A stretch of DNA of 64,000 nucleotides from Oxynema aestuarii AP17 (GTDB lineage: Bacteria > Cyanobacteriota > Cyanobacteriia > Cyanobacteriales > Laspinemataceae), in assembly GCF_012295525.1 (NCBI RefSeq), contig NZ_CP051167.1, positions 5,493,299 through 5,557,298 of the forward strand. The letters are read 5' to 3'. Positions 1 to 9,956 of the stretch are shown piece after piece. The position numbers and the translations under genes are program-made. The first letter of the stretch is position 1. Every line of letters begins with the position of its first letter. The notes beneath the pieces are model-generated. The model was not told the DNA's origin. It saw only the letters and a program-made list of their open reading frames with translations, and did not search any database.

Positions 1-2885
1 ACCCGCCCACCATCACGGGGGATCTGAACAAATCTGGGGATCCCGATACGGTGATTCCGTTTTCACCGGAAGACTTCAGCGATCGCGCGATCGACGCCGA
101 CAACGACCCCCTCACCGAGATTGTCATTACTTCCCTCCCCGATAACGGCACTTTGCTCTTGGGAGGCAACCCGGTCGCCATCGGTCAGGCGATCGCGATC
201 GGCGATTTAACAAATCTCACTTTCACTCCCGATCCCACTTGGGAAGGCACCACCCGCTTTGAGTGGCAAGTCTCCGACGGCAACTCCCTTTCTCCAAATA
301 AAGGCACGGTGAATATTAGCGTTCCCCTGTTGCCGTCCAACGGCGCACCGATCGCCGAAAACGATAACTACAGTACCCCTAAAAATACAGCATTAATTCT
401 GCCGACCGACACCGGAATTTTAGCCAACGACCGCGACCCGGAAAACGAGTCACTGACAGCAATTTTAACAGAATTACCCACGAACGGTTCGCTGGAATTG
501 GACTCAGACGGTTCGTTCGTTTATACACCAAATAACAATTTTGAAGGGGTCGATCGCTTCACCTACCGCGCCGACGACGGCACGAATCTCTCCGAACTGG
601 CGACAGTAAAGATTACCGTGCGCGATGGCAATCTCGTCCCGATCGCCGCCGACGACCTTTATACTCTCGATGAAGATAGCGCACTGACCCTTACACCGTC
701 CGGCGTGCTGGCGAACGACAACGACGGGAACGGCGATCGTCTGACGGCGCGATCGATCGTTTCCCCGAGTCACGGACGGTTGAGTTTCAATCCCGACGGT
801 TCCTTTACCTATACACCCGATCCGAATTTCACCGGAACCGATCGCTTTACCTATCAAGCCAACGACGGCGCGGCAGATTCCAACATCGCCACCGTTACCC
901 TCACCGTCAACAATACCAACGACCCGCCCACGGCGAACGGGGCGATCGCCATTCGCGAAACTTTAGTCGGCAATCGGTTTAGCTTCCAAATTCCCGAGGG
1001 AACTTTCACCGATATCGATCCTGGAGATACTTTTACCTATCGCGTCACCCTAGCCAACGGCGATCCGTTACCGGACTGGTTACAATTCGACCCGAGAACG
1101 GGAACGTTTAGCGGAACCCCGGGAACGGGGGATATCGGCGAACTGGCGATCGTCATCGAGGCGATCGATCGCGACAATGCCAGCGCTGCGATGCAGTTTG
1201 AATTAACAGTCAATCCAACTTCCTCGGAAGGCGGTTCCGGTGGCGGTTCGATTCCGGACGATCCGCCGCCCGTCATCACTCCTCCCGATCCGGTCGATCC
1301 GCCCCCTGTCATTACGCCGCCAGAGCCACCCGAGGAAAATCCCGGGTCGATTCCACCAGGGATCGACCCGGTGGATGGCGACAATGACGGCAATGACGAG
1401 GGGACGCCCACCGTCTCCCCCAGTGAAGAAGGGCGCGATCTGGCGATCGCCAAATCGAATACTCAACCCGATCTCGAACCTTTTCCCAGACAAGGGGGCG
1501 GATTTTGTCAAAGTCCGAGTTCGGATCCGAACTGCTTCTGTCCGCCGATTCCCGCCCCCGTACAAATTACCTTCGATCCGGCGGCCCCTCGCGAGACGGG
1601 AGGCTTGTGGTCTCTGGGTTCGAGCGAACCGGACACCCTGATCGGTGGGGTCGCCAACGAAGTCATGACGGGGTTTGACAGCCACGACCTGCTCATGGGA
1701 CAAGAGGGCGACGATTTGGTGTTTGGCGATGTCGGCGACGATACCTTACGGGGGGGAACCGGAAGCGCAACCCCCGTGGGCGATGCGATCGAGCGCGATC
1801 GCCTCGAAGGGGGAGCCGGGAATGATTATATTAACGGCAATGAAGGGAACGATACGATTTACTCCGGTTCCGGCGACGATCGCGTTCACGGCGGCAAGGA
1901 CGACGATCGTATGTTCGGCGATCGCGATGACGATACACTCTACGGCGACCTCGGCGACGATACCATGTTTGGCGGTATCGGTAGCGAACGGCCCGTGGGC
2001 GATCGCGACGATCGCGATTTGCTGTTCGGCAATCGCGGTAATGACATCCTCAATGGCAACCAAGGCGACGATACCATGTTCGCCGGAAAGGATGACGATC
2101 TGGCCTTTGGCGGCAAAGATGATGACTGGATTTGGGGCGATCGCGGCAACGATTCGGTGATGGGCGATCGTGGTAACGACCGTATTTTCGGCGGGGTCAG
2201 CGATCCGGCAGTCGGCGACGAAAACGGTCGCGATTGGCTCTACGGCGGTCTCGGGGATGATTTTATCAACGGCAACGAATCCGAAGATACGATCTGCGGT
2301 GGCCCCGGACTCGATACGGTTCGCGGCGGTAAAGGGGACGACCTCCTCGGCGGTTATCTCGGCGACGATCTGCTATTCGGCGATTTGGGCAACGATACCT
2401 TATGTGCGGACGAGGGGAACGATACCCTTTACGGCGGTTTGGGCAGCGATGTCGCCATCGGCGATCGCGGCGAACGGGATTATCTCTGCGGCGGCGGCGG
2501 TAACGATTCGCTCCTCGGCAATGAAGGGCGCGACTTCCTGCACGGTAGCGATGGCAACGATACGATCTATGGCGGCAAAGATGACGACACCGCGAGTGGC
2601 GGGAACGGCGATGACTGGCTGTTCGGCGATTTGGGCGACGATTCGCTCCTCGGCGGTTTGGGCAGCGATCGCTTTGTGTTGCACTCGGCCAGAGGAACGG
2701 AGACGATCGCCGATTTTGAGGACGGCATCGACGTGCTGGTGCTCGCGGACGGCTTGCGTTTCGAGGACTTGACCCTCGCTCAAGTCGGTAGTGGGATTTC
2801 GATTCATGTTGGCGAAACGGCGATCGCCACCCTGGAAAATATCGGCCTCGCGGCGATCGGAGCCAGTGATTTTATCGGGATGTAG
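1..2885 (+). CDS. Giant secreted adhesin, 3' part: cadherin-like modules plus RTX-like repeats
   Basis: The frame is open to the left edge of the window, so the gene starts upstream; the GTG at 51 is only an internal codon. Two bacterial cadherin-like modules of about 95 residues (roughly 340-920) share the pattern NDxYxxxxDxALxL, GxLANDxD and GxFxYTPxxxFxGxDxFTYxAxDG. A dystroglycan/He_PIG-type module follows (about 925-1215), then a Pro/Gly-rich linker with PPPVITPP repeats (1240-1350) and a small Cys cluster near 1505-1545. From about 1620 to 2660 come glycine- and aspartate-rich nonapeptides of GGxGxDxLxG type, the calcium-binding RTX fold. The C-terminus (SDRFVL, then an ADFEDGIDVL segment) is typical of proteins exported by type I secretion. 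Likely a cell-surface or released adhesin or matrix protein; the ligand is unknown and no exporter genes are in the window. Confidence 0.85.
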   Translation, partial: PPTITGDLNKSGDPDTVIPFSPEDFSDRAIDADNDPLTEIVITSLPDNGTLLLGGNPVAIGQAIAIGDLTNLTFTPDPTWEGTTRFEWQVSDGNSLSPNKGTVNISVPLLPSNGAPIAENDNYSTPKNTALILPTDTGILANDRDPENESLTAILTELPTNGSLELDSDGSFVYTPNNNFEGVDRFTYRADDGTNLSELATVKITVRDGNLVPIAADDLYTLDEDSALTLTPSGVLANDNDGNGDRLTARSIVSPSHGRLSFNPDGSFTYTPDPNFTGTDRFTYQANDGAADSNIATVTLTVNNTNDPPTANGAIAIRETLVGNRFSFQIPEGTFTDIDPGDTFTYRVTLANGDPLPDWLQFDPRTGTFSGTPGTGDIGELAIVIEAIDRDNASAAMQFELTVNPTSSEGGSGGGSIPDDPPPVITPPDPVDPPPVITPPEPPEENPGSIPPGIDPVDGDNDGNDEGTPTVSPSEEGRDLAIAKSNTQPDLEPFPRQGGGFCQSPSSDPNCFCPPIPAPVQITFDPAAPRETGGLWSLGSSEPDTLIGGVANEVMTGFDSHDLLMGQEGDDLVFGDVGDDTLRGGTGSATPVGDAIERDRLEGGAGNDYINGNEGNDTIYSGSGDDRVHGGKDDDRMFGDRDDDTLYGDLGDDTMFGGIGSERPVGDRDDRDLLFGNRGNDILNGNQGDDTMFAGKDDDLAFGGKDDDWIWGDRGNDSVMGDRGNDRIFGGVSDPAVGDENGRDWLYGGLGDDFINGNESEDTICGGPGLDTVRGGKGDDLLGGYLGDDLLFGDLGNDTLCADEGNDTLYGGLGSDVAIGDRGERDYLCGGGGNDSLLGNEGRDFLHGSDGNDTIYGGKDDDTASGGNGDDWLFGDLGDDSLLGGLGSDRFVLHSARGTETIADFEDGIDVLVLADGLRFEDLTLAQVGSGISIHVGETAIATLENIGLAAIGASDFIGM
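1752..2651 (+). repeat. Four tandem RTX super-repeats (219, 219, 243, 219 bp)
   Basis: Inside the adhesin the nonapeptides are grouped into higher-order blocks starting at 1752, 1971, 2190 and 2433. Blocks 1, 2 and 4 are exactly 73 residues; block 3 is 81. Each opens with GG followed by a VGD or IGD element and an (E/D/G)RDxL motif, then a GNDxINGN-like or GNDSLLGN stretch, a D(T/F) motif, and GGKDDD or a relative of it, before closing with GDLGDD-like units. The last block is followed by GGLGSDRF, the start of the C-terminal cap. Confidence 0.8.
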
Positions 2886-2929
2886 GGGATCTCAGACAAT
2901 TTTTTGAAACCTTCCCGATTCCCTCCCAG

Positions 2930-3256
2930 ATGTCACGAAAACTTCCAATAGTTGTGCAAGGGAAGTCCATCGTGAGCATCTCTACTTCGATTCTTGTTTC
3001 TACTCTTTTAACTGTTGCTTTTATCGATCCGGCGGCGGCGATCGCCTCTCGTTCTTCGCAAGGTTTAGAAGATACGAAAACTCAAAACGTAAATATCGAA
3101 TCGGTCGCCGATCGATTAGTTGAAGCCCCGTATAGTTCGCAAGATCTGCAAGAGTCGGTTACGAGTCAATCGAGAGTTAGTCGTGCGTTTGCGGCTAAAA
3201 AAGATGTTCAAAAAGATGGACAGGATAACAAGCCTCATCGAGCGAGCGGTCGGTGA
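2930..3256 (+). CDS. Small exported hypothetical protein
   Basis: A 108-residue protein of unknown function. The first 40 residues look like a Sec signal: a short basic start (MSRKLP), a hydrophobic core near residues 15-35 and an AAAIA|S-type cleavage site. The mature part of about 70 residues is polar, rich in Ser, Gln, Asp and Lys, with no cysteines and no recognisable domain, and ends in basic residues. It lies 44 bp after the adhesin in the same direction and is followed by a strong terminator, so it may be the last gene of that transcript. A GTG at 2972 is an alternative start but would remove the basic leader. Confidence 0.5.
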   Translation: MSRKLPIVVQGKSIVSISTSILVSTLLTVAFIDPAAAIASRSSQGLEDTKTQNVNIESVADRLVEAPYSSQDLQESVTSQSRVSRAFAAKKDVQKDGQDNKPHRASGR

Positions 3257-3359
3257 TTTAGTGTGGTTTGGTGTAATTTAGTCAAGTCTTTTTGCAGGAT
3301 TTAGCAACGTCTCTCTTCCAAATTTTCTAACTCCTAATTTCGATTCTCCTTAGAGATTC

Positions 3360-3391
3360 CCCGCGATTTCGACGATCGCGGGTTTTTTTTT
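3360..3391 (+). terminator. Intrinsic terminator
   Basis: A perfect 8-bp stem, CCCGCGAT (3360-3367) with ATCGCGGG (3375-3382), a 7-nt loop and a run of nine T. It closes the adhesin/small exported protein unit. Confidence 0.85.
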
Positions 3392-4171
3392 GCGCGGTTC
3401 GTTCTGCGATCGTCTCGGTCGGAGTCGCAACAACTAAGAATGATTACATTGTCATGACTTTAACGAAAAGTTCGTTTACCATAAAACTAATTATCGAACA
3501 TTTTTTCCACTTACTCGTCCGTCAGGCGCCGAACAATCGCGTCGTCGAGCGATCGCCCGTCGGAGAGTAGGGGTGCCATCCGAATCATTTGGGAAAGGCG
3601 CGATCGCCCGAAAAGGGGTCATCGTTCGGGCGGTTGACGATTCTAGCAGTTCCGTTGCACGACGACGGTCAGCCAAGCCCTGCCCTCCCCTCGTTTCTTT
3701 CCGAGTAGGAGACATTTGAGAAACTGTCACTACTCGTCTCGTTTGCTCTTTTGAAATTGCATAGGATTGCGTTAACAGCCACTGAGGGAAGAGACTCGAC
3801 CCCCTCGGGGTGCGATCGCCTTCCCCGACTGTTGAGATTTATTGAAATTTGTTGCGTTTTTTTAGTGATTTTAAGGAGGAGTAACGTTTTCAAAAGAAGG
3901 GTTGAGGAGTAGGTAAAAGCAATGAGGAGGATCTGCTATGGTGTGAACCAATTGATGTCATCACCCTCAGACTTCTTTAAATTTTCTCAACATTTACAGA
4001 ACATTTACAGATGTCTGTTAGCTTACCGAAACTTCATTCAACGTTCAATAGAATTTAATGCCAAGCCAACAGTTATCGATTCGTTCCCATGTTCGTCCGC
4101 AAATTATTGTTACCGAGATCGTGGAATCGGGAATTTTGAAAATACACAACAACTTAGAGGAGCCACTGGAA
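3392..4171. other. Intergenic region without a convincing gene
   Basis: About 780 bp after the terminator. Open frames on the minus strand (3491-3893) are Arg/Ser-rich, overlap each other and resemble no protein; they follow HIP1-rich stretches. An 11-bp direct repeat (AACATTTACAG at 3989-3999 and 4000-4010) contains two TTTACA cores and sits about 160 bp before the DUF4258 gene. It resembles the cyanobacterial HLR1/RpaB element, but its period is 11 rather than 10, so I do not call it. Confidence 0.5.
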
Positions 4172-4540
4172 ATGGATGCCAACAAAAAACTGACCCGACT
4201 GTTAGAGAGGGATTCAAACTGCCAGGCGATCGGTACGATCAGTGCCGTACAACGGCGTAAAGACCGCAATCATTTAGAACGCAGACAACAACAACGAGCG
4301 ATCAGTAACGAAATGATTAAAGTCGCCCTGCTCTACGGTAAAAAAGGATTCAGTCGGGGAGCCACCGTCTTCACCCTCAACGATCGCATTTTAGCCAAAA
4401 CCCCTTACGCCAAATTCATCGACCTACTCAGAGGCTTGAGAGTCGTATGCTTGGACGGTCCGCCGGATCCGAAAATTCTGACCGCCTACTGGCACGAAGC
4501 GACGAAGAGAAGGGGACACAAAGTGAAAGCCTATCATTGA
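4172..4540 (+). CDS. DUF4258-like protein, possibly toxin-fold
   Basis: A 122-residue protein. The C-terminal 85 residues fit DUF4258: ISNEMIKVALLYGK, then GATVFTLNDR and a final LRGLRVVCLDG strand, followed by a basic tail. DUF4258 proteins have been grouped with the RelE/BECR toxin-like fold, but I see no antitoxin gene beside it, and cyanobacterial members are usually simply hypothetical. I chose ATG 4172 because GAGGA lies about 10 nt upstream; the same frame opens at 4058, which would add 38 residues (160 in all). A terminator follows at 4621. Confidence 0.6.
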   Translation: MDANKKLTRLLERDSNCQAIGTISAVQRRKDRNHLERRQQQRAISNEMIKVALLYGKKGFSRGATVFTLNDRILAKTPYAKFIDLLRGLRVVCLDGPPDPKILTAYWHEATKRRGHKVKAYH

Positions 4541-4620
4541 AGCGCGAAAGCGCGACCGACGGCGATCGTCGCCCATCCCACCTTATTCACCCCAACAATC
4601 AGATGCCAATAGGAACGAGA

Positions 4621-4642
4621 ACCCGCCATCGAGCGGGTTTTT
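4621..4642 (+). terminator. Intrinsic terminator after the DUF4258 gene
   Basis: ACCCGC (4621-4626) pairs with GCGGGT (4633-4638) over a 6-nt loop, followed by a T run to 4642. It lies between the convergent DUF4258 and GNAT genes. Confidence 0.75.
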
Positions 4643-4668
4643 AAATGGCAGAATTCGGCGAATTGCTC

Positions 4669-5945
<1,277 letters not shown>

Positions 5946-6671
5946 ATGGCAACGGGCTTAAAATCATCGACCATGGAACTGCTCAAACGCTTCAATCGGG
6001 CGTTTCCGCAGTTCTACGAACAATTTGTCAGCAGTGAAATCCAACTGCAAAATCTCAAGCTTGCCTATCAGCTCTACAGAACCAAGCAAGCAGTTATCGA
6101 ACTGCGACCGGAAGGGAACAAAAGCGCGCTCCATTTTGCCTATCGCAACCAGTCTTTCTTACTCAGCGATATCTTTGGAGTCCTCGCCGCCTACGGTCTG
6201 ACCATTCACAGCTTGAGTCTTTACGGTCAGATTTACCCGCCGATGCTGGTCTTTATCAAGCTCGTGGTCTCCCGAGGCGGCAAAGCCCTCACCGACAAAA
6301 CCTCCGAAAATGTCGCCCGCGCCATCCGAGAAGCTCTCGCCGGACATTTTGAGGTAGAAGAAATGCTCGCCGTCGAATTCAACCTCGATGCGGGGTTAGA
6401 AGATGTCGAAACCGAATTCTACGTCGATCCGGTCTTTCACTTACCCGCCTTACTGATCGAAGCCGACAACCAACCGGGATTATTTTACAAAGTCATGTAT
6501 GCCATCTGGCAAGAAGACTTACTCGTGGTCAACGCTAACTTGCTCGTTTGGCGCGGGCGCACTCGCCTAATTTTGTACTTGCTCGGTCCCAACGAAAGCT
6601 TGATCCCGGAATATTTAGGGCAAAAAATCGCCGAAGGCGTCCGCCAACGCCTCTTAGGACGTCGTTTTTAG
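5946..6671 (+). CDS. ACT-domain protein, GlnD C-terminus-like
   Basis: A 241-residue soluble protein with two ACT-like regulatory modules: roughly residues 65-140 (LLSDIFGVLAAYGLTIHSLSLYGQ) and 165-238 (ALLIEADNQPGLFYKVMYAIWQEDLLVVNANL). The DxPGLFYKV-type signature is what ACT domains of GlnD/PII-uridylyltransferases and amino-acid enzymes use to bind small ligands, usually amino acids. No nucleotidyltransferase or HD domain is present, so it is a stand-alone sensor or regulator; the ligand is unknown. Met10 (5973) is an alternative start; neither has a clear ribosome binding site. An alpha/beta hydrolase follows 56 bp downstream in the same direction, probably co-transcribed. Confidence 0.7.
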   Translation: MATGLKSSTMELLKRFNRAFPQFYEQFVSSEIQLQNLKLAYQLYRTKQAVIELRPEGNKSALHFAYRNQSFLLSDIFGVLAAYGLTIHSLSLYGQIYPPMLVFIKLVVSRGGKALTDKTSENVARAIREALAGHFEVEEMLAVEFNLDAGLEDVETEFYVDPVFHLPALLIEADNQPGLFYKVMYAIWQEDLLVVNANLLVWRGRTRLILYLLGPNESLIPEYLGQKIAEGVRQRLLGRRF

Positions 6672-6727
6672 CGGTTTCCCCCGCCTCGGGTGTGGATTTG
6701 GGAACGCTTCGCGATTACCATAGAAAA

Positions 6728-7585
6728 ATGGCTAAGATTGACATCCTGGGAGTTCCTCACGCCTACGAGTTGACAGCTCCCATTCCTGGGAACCCGGTTC
6801 TGGTCTTCATTCACGGTTGGCTGCTCTCCCGTCGTTACTGGCAGCCGACGATCGCCCGTCTCTCGGGTGAGTATCAATGTCTCGCCTACGACTTGCGCGG
6901 CTTTGGCGACTCCCAACCCTACCCGAATCCCACCTCGCAGTTTCACGCCGGGTACACGCCGAGCGCTTACGCCCGGGATTTAGCCATTTTGTTAGAAACT
7001 CTCGATCTGAGTAATGTCTGGCTCGTCGGCCATTCCCTCGGCGGCAGTATTGCCTTGTGGGGCGCCGCCAAAGCCCCCGATCGCGTCCAGGGCACCATCT
7101 GCGTCAACTCCGGCGGTGGAATTTACATCAAAGAAGAATTCGAGCGCTTTCGCTTTGCCGGACGGCAGTTATTAAAAATGCGGCCTCGTTGGTTGTGCCA
7201 TTTGCCCTTCATCGATTTACTGTTTACTCGCGATAGTGTGGCCCGACCCATCGAGCGAGTTTGGGCCCGTCAACGGGTCGTCGATTTCGCCACGGCCCAT
7301 CCCCAAGCGGCGTTGGGAACGCTGCTCGATTCCACGACCGAAGCGGAAGTCCACCGCCTGCCCCAAATCGTTTCCCAACTGGAACAACCCGTTTATTTCA
7401 TTGCCGGAGCGGACGATAAGGTGATGGAACCGAAGTACGTCCGCCATTTAGCGAGCTTTCACCCCTTATTTAACGGTTGCGGCGAGAATACGATCGAAAT
7501 TCCCGAATGCGGCCATCTGTCGATGGTGGAAAAGCCGGAGGCGTTAGTTGGCCAAATCCGGGAGATCTTGAAGGTTTACCGATAG
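6728..7585 (+). CDS. Alpha/beta hydrolase
   Basis: A 285-residue alpha/beta hydrolase. The oxyanion strand reads LVFIHGW, followed by [12 protein letters not shown]. The nucleophile elbow GHSLGG places the catalytic Ser at residue 103, and the acid and histidine are in the ADDKV and CGHLSM segments near the C-terminus, so the triad looks intact. No signal peptide. ATG 6728 gives a normal family N-terminus; the frame runs 60 codons further upstream but that part overlaps the ACT-protein gene. The substrate is not predictable. The last 10 bp overlap the 3' end of tsaD on the opposite strand. Confidence 0.85.
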   Translation: MAKIDILGVPHAYELTAPIPGNPVLVFIHGWLLSRRYWQPTIARLSGEYQCLAYDLRGFGDSQPYPNPTSQFHAGYTPSAYARDLAILLETLDLSNVWLVGHSLGGSIALWGAAKAPDRVQGTICVNSGGGIYIKEEFERFRFAGRQLLKMRPRWLCHLPFIDLLFTRDSVARPIERVWARQRVVDFATAHPQAALGTLLDSTTEAEVHRLPQIVSQLEQPVYFIAGADDKVMEPKYVRHLASFHPLFNGCGENTIEIPECGHLSMVEKPEALVGQIREILKVYR

Positions 7586-8616
7586 AGTTGCCCGACCTCG
7601 GTGACGGCGAGACGCGATCGCGCCGGGAGGTCGAGGGAGGACTGTTCCCCCCGTTCCCAGTGTTGGGCTGCCGCACAGCCGATCATGGCGGCATTGTCGG
7701 TGCAGTATTTTAGGGGCGGGAATAAGACGCGCAAGCCTCGTTCGCCTGCCGCCGCTTGCAGGTGCGATCGCAGTCCGCTATTGGCGGCAACTCCCCCGCC
7801 GACGACGATCGTCTCGAAACCGTAATCGACGGCGCAGGCGATCGCCCGTTTGGTCAGGGCTTTGGCGACGGTGGCTTGAAAGCTGGCAGCCAGATCGCCG
7901 ACGGGCAAGGGTTCTCCCTCGGCTTCCAATTTTTGAACCAGGCGCAGGACGGCAGTTTTCAAGCCGCTAAAACTCGAATCGTAAGGATGGTAGCCTCCTT
8001 GGGGCAGGGAAATGCGCCCTTCGGGTAAGGGAAAGGCCCGGGGATTCCCGGTTTGAGCCAATTTGTCGATAATTGGACCGCCGGGATAGCCGAGGTTTAA
8101 TAAGCGCGCTACTTTATCGAAGGCTTCTCCGGCGGCGTCGTCGCGGGTTTGTCCGAGCAGTTCGTACTCGCCGCAGCCTCGGACGGCGATCGCGCTGGTA
8201 TGTCCCCCGGAAACGAGCAGGCATAAAAAGGGCGGCTGCAAGGTCGGTTCGCTCAAATAGGAGGCGTAAATATGGCCTTCGAGGTGATGGATTCCCAGAA
8301 AGGGTTTGTTATGGTACGCGGCCAATGTTTTTCCGGCACTCAAGCCGACGAGTAAGGCACCGATTAAGCCGGGGGCGCAGGTGGCGGCGATCGCGTCGAT
8401 TTGCGACCACGACACTCCCCCTTGTTCCACCGCTTCGGCGATCGCCTCGTTGACCGTTTCCACGTGCTGCCGAGACGCCACCTCGGGGACGACTCCCCCG
8501 TACTTTTGATGCAAGGCAATTTGCGACGCGACAATATTACTTAAAACTTCACGATTCTTAACGATTGCGACCGAAGTTTCGTCACAACTTGTTTCAATTG
8601 CTAAAACGGTTGCCAT
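7576..8616 (-). CDS. tsaD: tRNA N6-adenosine threonylcarbamoyltransferase TsaD
   Basis: A 346-residue protein of the Kae1/TsaD (Gcp) family, which transfers threonylcarbamoyl from TC-AMP to A37 of tRNAs decoding ANN codons, working with TsaB, TsaE and TsaC. Visible signatures: [13 protein letters not shown] at the N-terminus, the metal-binding HHLEGH motif near residue 110, LVSGGHTS, the nucleotide-binding [23 protein letters not shown], and [13 protein letters not shown]. Length is typical. Transcribed leftward; its end overlaps the alpha/beta hydrolase by 10 bp. Essential in most bacteria and not linked functionally to its neighbours here. Confidence 0.97.
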   Translation of the reverse strand: MATVLAIETSCDETSVAIVKNREVLSNIVASQIALHQKYGGVVPEVASRQHVETVNEAIAEAVEQGGVSWSQIDAIAATCAPGLIGALLVGLSAGKTLAAYHNKPFLGIHHLEGHIYASYLSEPTLQPPFLCLLVSGGHTSAIAVRGCGEYELLGQTRDDAAGEAFDKVARLLNLGYPGGPIIDKLAQTGNPRAFPLPEGRISLPQGGYHPYDSSFSGLKTAVLRLVQKLEAEGEPLPVGDLAASFQATVAKALTKRAIACAVDYGFETIVVGGGVAANSGLRSHLQAAAGERGLRVLFPPLKYCTDNAAMIGCAAAQHWERGEQSSLDLPARSRLAVTEVGQLYR

Positions 8617-9056
8617 TGCCTGGTAAGGTCTGATTTGATAGTTAAATTATCGTCATCTAGCTTAATCTTTCGCCAGGCCGACGACGACCTCAAAGCCGTA
8701 CCCGAGGCGATCGGGTCGTCCCTGTCGGGGCGCGCGACTCCCTGAGAGAATCGGCCATACAGCCCGGAGCGGTTGTAGAATAGGCGAGATTAAGTTCTTC
8801 AGGAAAAATGCATTCCCGTGACCCCCACGGGAACTTATGCAAATCCTTAAGTACATTGATGACTTGTTTTCGAGTCGGATCCTTCAAATTATTTGGACTC
8901 GACTCCCCAACACTCTCCATCTTTTTCAACAGGAGAGTACCAAAAAATGCTCTTAAAAGAGTATGATTTTCTCGAAGTTGTGCAAGCTTGCTTGTTAAAC
9001 TAACCCTTCAGTTTGTACAAAAAACTTCTTGTTTCGTAACAAAAGGAAACAATTCT
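8617..9056. other. tsaD-psaF divergent intergenic region and psaF leader
   Basis: This 440-bp gap must hold the tsaD promoter (leftward) and the psaF promoter and leader (rightward). A leftward frame at 8690-8929 has only a TTG start without a ribosome binding site and no recognisable homology. A short rightward frame (8947-9003) is listed separately. I could not identify a -35/-10 pair with confidence. Confidence 0.5.
8947..9003 (+). CDS. Possible 18-codon leader ORF ahead of psaF
   Basis: An ATG at 8947, preceded by AGGAG (8931-8935, 11-nt gap), opens an 18-codon frame reading [18 protein letters not shown] and stopping at 9001-9003, 54 nt before the psaF ATG. It could be a translated leader peptide or simply chance. 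No attenuation-type codon run is seen. Confidence 0.25.
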   Translation: MLLKEYDFLEVVQACLLN

Positions 9057-9539
9057 ATGCGACGATTGTTTGCGCTGATTCTGACGGTTTGTTTGTGGTT
9101 CAGCTTTGTCCCCTCGGCTGCGGCTGAATACTACGCCAATCTCACCCCTTGCAGCGAAACCCCTGCTTTCGTGCAACGGGCGAAAAGTGCCTCGACCCCT
9201 CAAGCCAAAGCCCGCTTTGAGAACTATTCCAGCCTGCTGTGCGGCCCGGAAGGCTATCCTCACCTGATTGCCGACGGCAACTTAGCCCACGCGGGTGAAT
9301 TCCTGATTCCGAGCGTGTTGTTTTTGTATATCGCCGGATGGATCGGTTGGGCCGGGCGTTCTTACCTGATTGCGATTCGCGGTGAGAAGAACGCCGAAGA
9401 AAAAGAAATCATCATCGATCTGCCTTTAGCGATTTCTTGCTCCCTCGGTGCTGCCGTTTGGCCCCTTGCGGCGTTAGGCGAAGCCACCAGTGGCAAACTC
9501 TACGCCAAAGAAGGTGAAATTCCGGTTTCCCCTCGTTAG
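9057..9539 (+). CDS. psaF: Photosystem I subunit III PsaF
   Basis: A 160-residue PSI subunit. It has a cleavable signal ([11 protein letters not shown]..., ending [13 protein letters not shown]) that takes the N-terminal domain to the lumen. Two Cys (in LTPC and SLLCGP) can form the lumenal disulfide. Hydrophobic segments [21 protein letters not shown] and [16 protein letters not shown] follow. PsaF helps dock plastocyanin/cytochrome c6, though cyanobacterial forms lack the lysine-rich docking helix of plants. ATG 9057 is chosen because AAAGGA precedes it and the signal starts there; the frame extends 23 codons upstream without support. psaJ follows, as in most cyanobacteria. Confidence 0.97.
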   Translation: MRRLFALILTVCLWFSFVPSAAAEYYANLTPCSETPAFVQRAKSASTPQAKARFENYSSLLCGPEGYPHLIADGNLAHAGEFLIPSVLFLYIAGWIGWAGRSYLIAIRGEKNAEEKEIIIDLPLAISCSLGAAVWPLAALGEATSGKLYAKEGEIPVSPR

Positions 9540-9654
9540 AATAGTTTGACTCGCGAAGGTTGCGAGATCTTGGATGAGGCGCTCCAATGTCTCGATCGCT
9601 CAATTGGCGCCACTGCAATCAATACGGTTTCACAATTTACTTGGGAGAACTTTC

Positions 9655-9786
9655 ATGGATTCTTTCGTGAAATATCTATCGACCGCTCCGGTTCTGGCCA
9701 CCCTTTGGATGGCGATTACCGCCGGGATTTTGATTGAATTCAATCGTTTCTACCCGGATATTCTCGTTTTCCCCTTCGGCGGCTAG
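9655..9786 (+). CDS. psaJ: Photosystem I subunit IX PsaJ
   Basis: A 43-residue single-helix PSI protein. It begins with [20 protein letters not shown], continues through a membrane helix ([12 protein letters not shown]) and ends [11 protein letters not shown], the usual PsaJ C-terminus. PsaJ sits beside PsaF at the edge of PSI and stabilises it. GGGAG about 8 nt upstream of ATG 9655 supports the start. It lies 115 bp after psaF, with a strong terminator downstream, so psaF-psaJ form one transcription unit. Confidence 0.97.
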   Translation: MDSFVKYLSTAPVLATLWMAITAGILIEFNRFYPDILVFPFGG

Positions 9787-9828
9787 AAAAAAGCCTGCGT
9801 CGAACGTCCTAAATTAGGGCAAAAAGGC

Positions 9829-9874
9829 AAAAAAGACGATCGCCTCGCGAACTCTAGGGGCGATCGTCTTTTTT
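9829..9874. terminator. Bidirectional terminator after psaJ
   Basis: AAAAAAGACGATCGCC (9829-9844) pairs perfectly with GGCGATCGTCTTTTTT (9859-9874). The A run before and T run after make it usable in both directions, ending psaFJ from the left and the leftward fcl operon from the right. The stem contains a HIP1-like core. Confidence 0.85.
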
Positions 9875-9875
9875 G

Positions 9876-9903
9876 GATTTTAGATTTTAGATTTTAGATT
9901 TTA
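9876..9903. repeat. Heptamer tandem repeat GATTTTA x4
   Basis: Four perfect contiguous copies of GATTTTA directly after the psaJ terminator, of the kind often seen as simple repeats in cyanobacterial intergenic DNA. Confidence 0.85.
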
Positions 9904-9925
9904 GATTGGGGGAGATCTGACGACC

Positions 9926-9946
9926 GGGCGGGCAAGATACCCGCCC
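9926..9946. repeat. Dispersed hairpin repeat, GGGCGGG...CCCGCCC
   Basis: A 7-bp perfect stem with loop CAAGATA. It belongs to a family of GGGCAAGAT/ATCTTGCCC-centred hairpins also found at 19923, 22336 and 57267. Confidence 0.7.
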
Positions 9947-9956
9947 TACGGACTCC

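Noticed and set aside
3491..3893. Leftward frames between 3.5 and 3.9 kb
   Set aside because: Two mutually overlapping Arg/Ser-rich frames without start sites; chance frames.
3989..4010. Direct repeat AACATTTACAG x2 as an HLR1/RpaB site
   Set aside because: The two TTTACA cores are 11 bp apart instead of the usual 10, and it lies before a DUF4258 gene rather than a light-responsive one.
8690..8929. Leftward 79-codon frame upstream of psaF
   Set aside because: TTG start without ribosome binding site, no recognised homology, and it overlaps the region needed for the psaF promoter.
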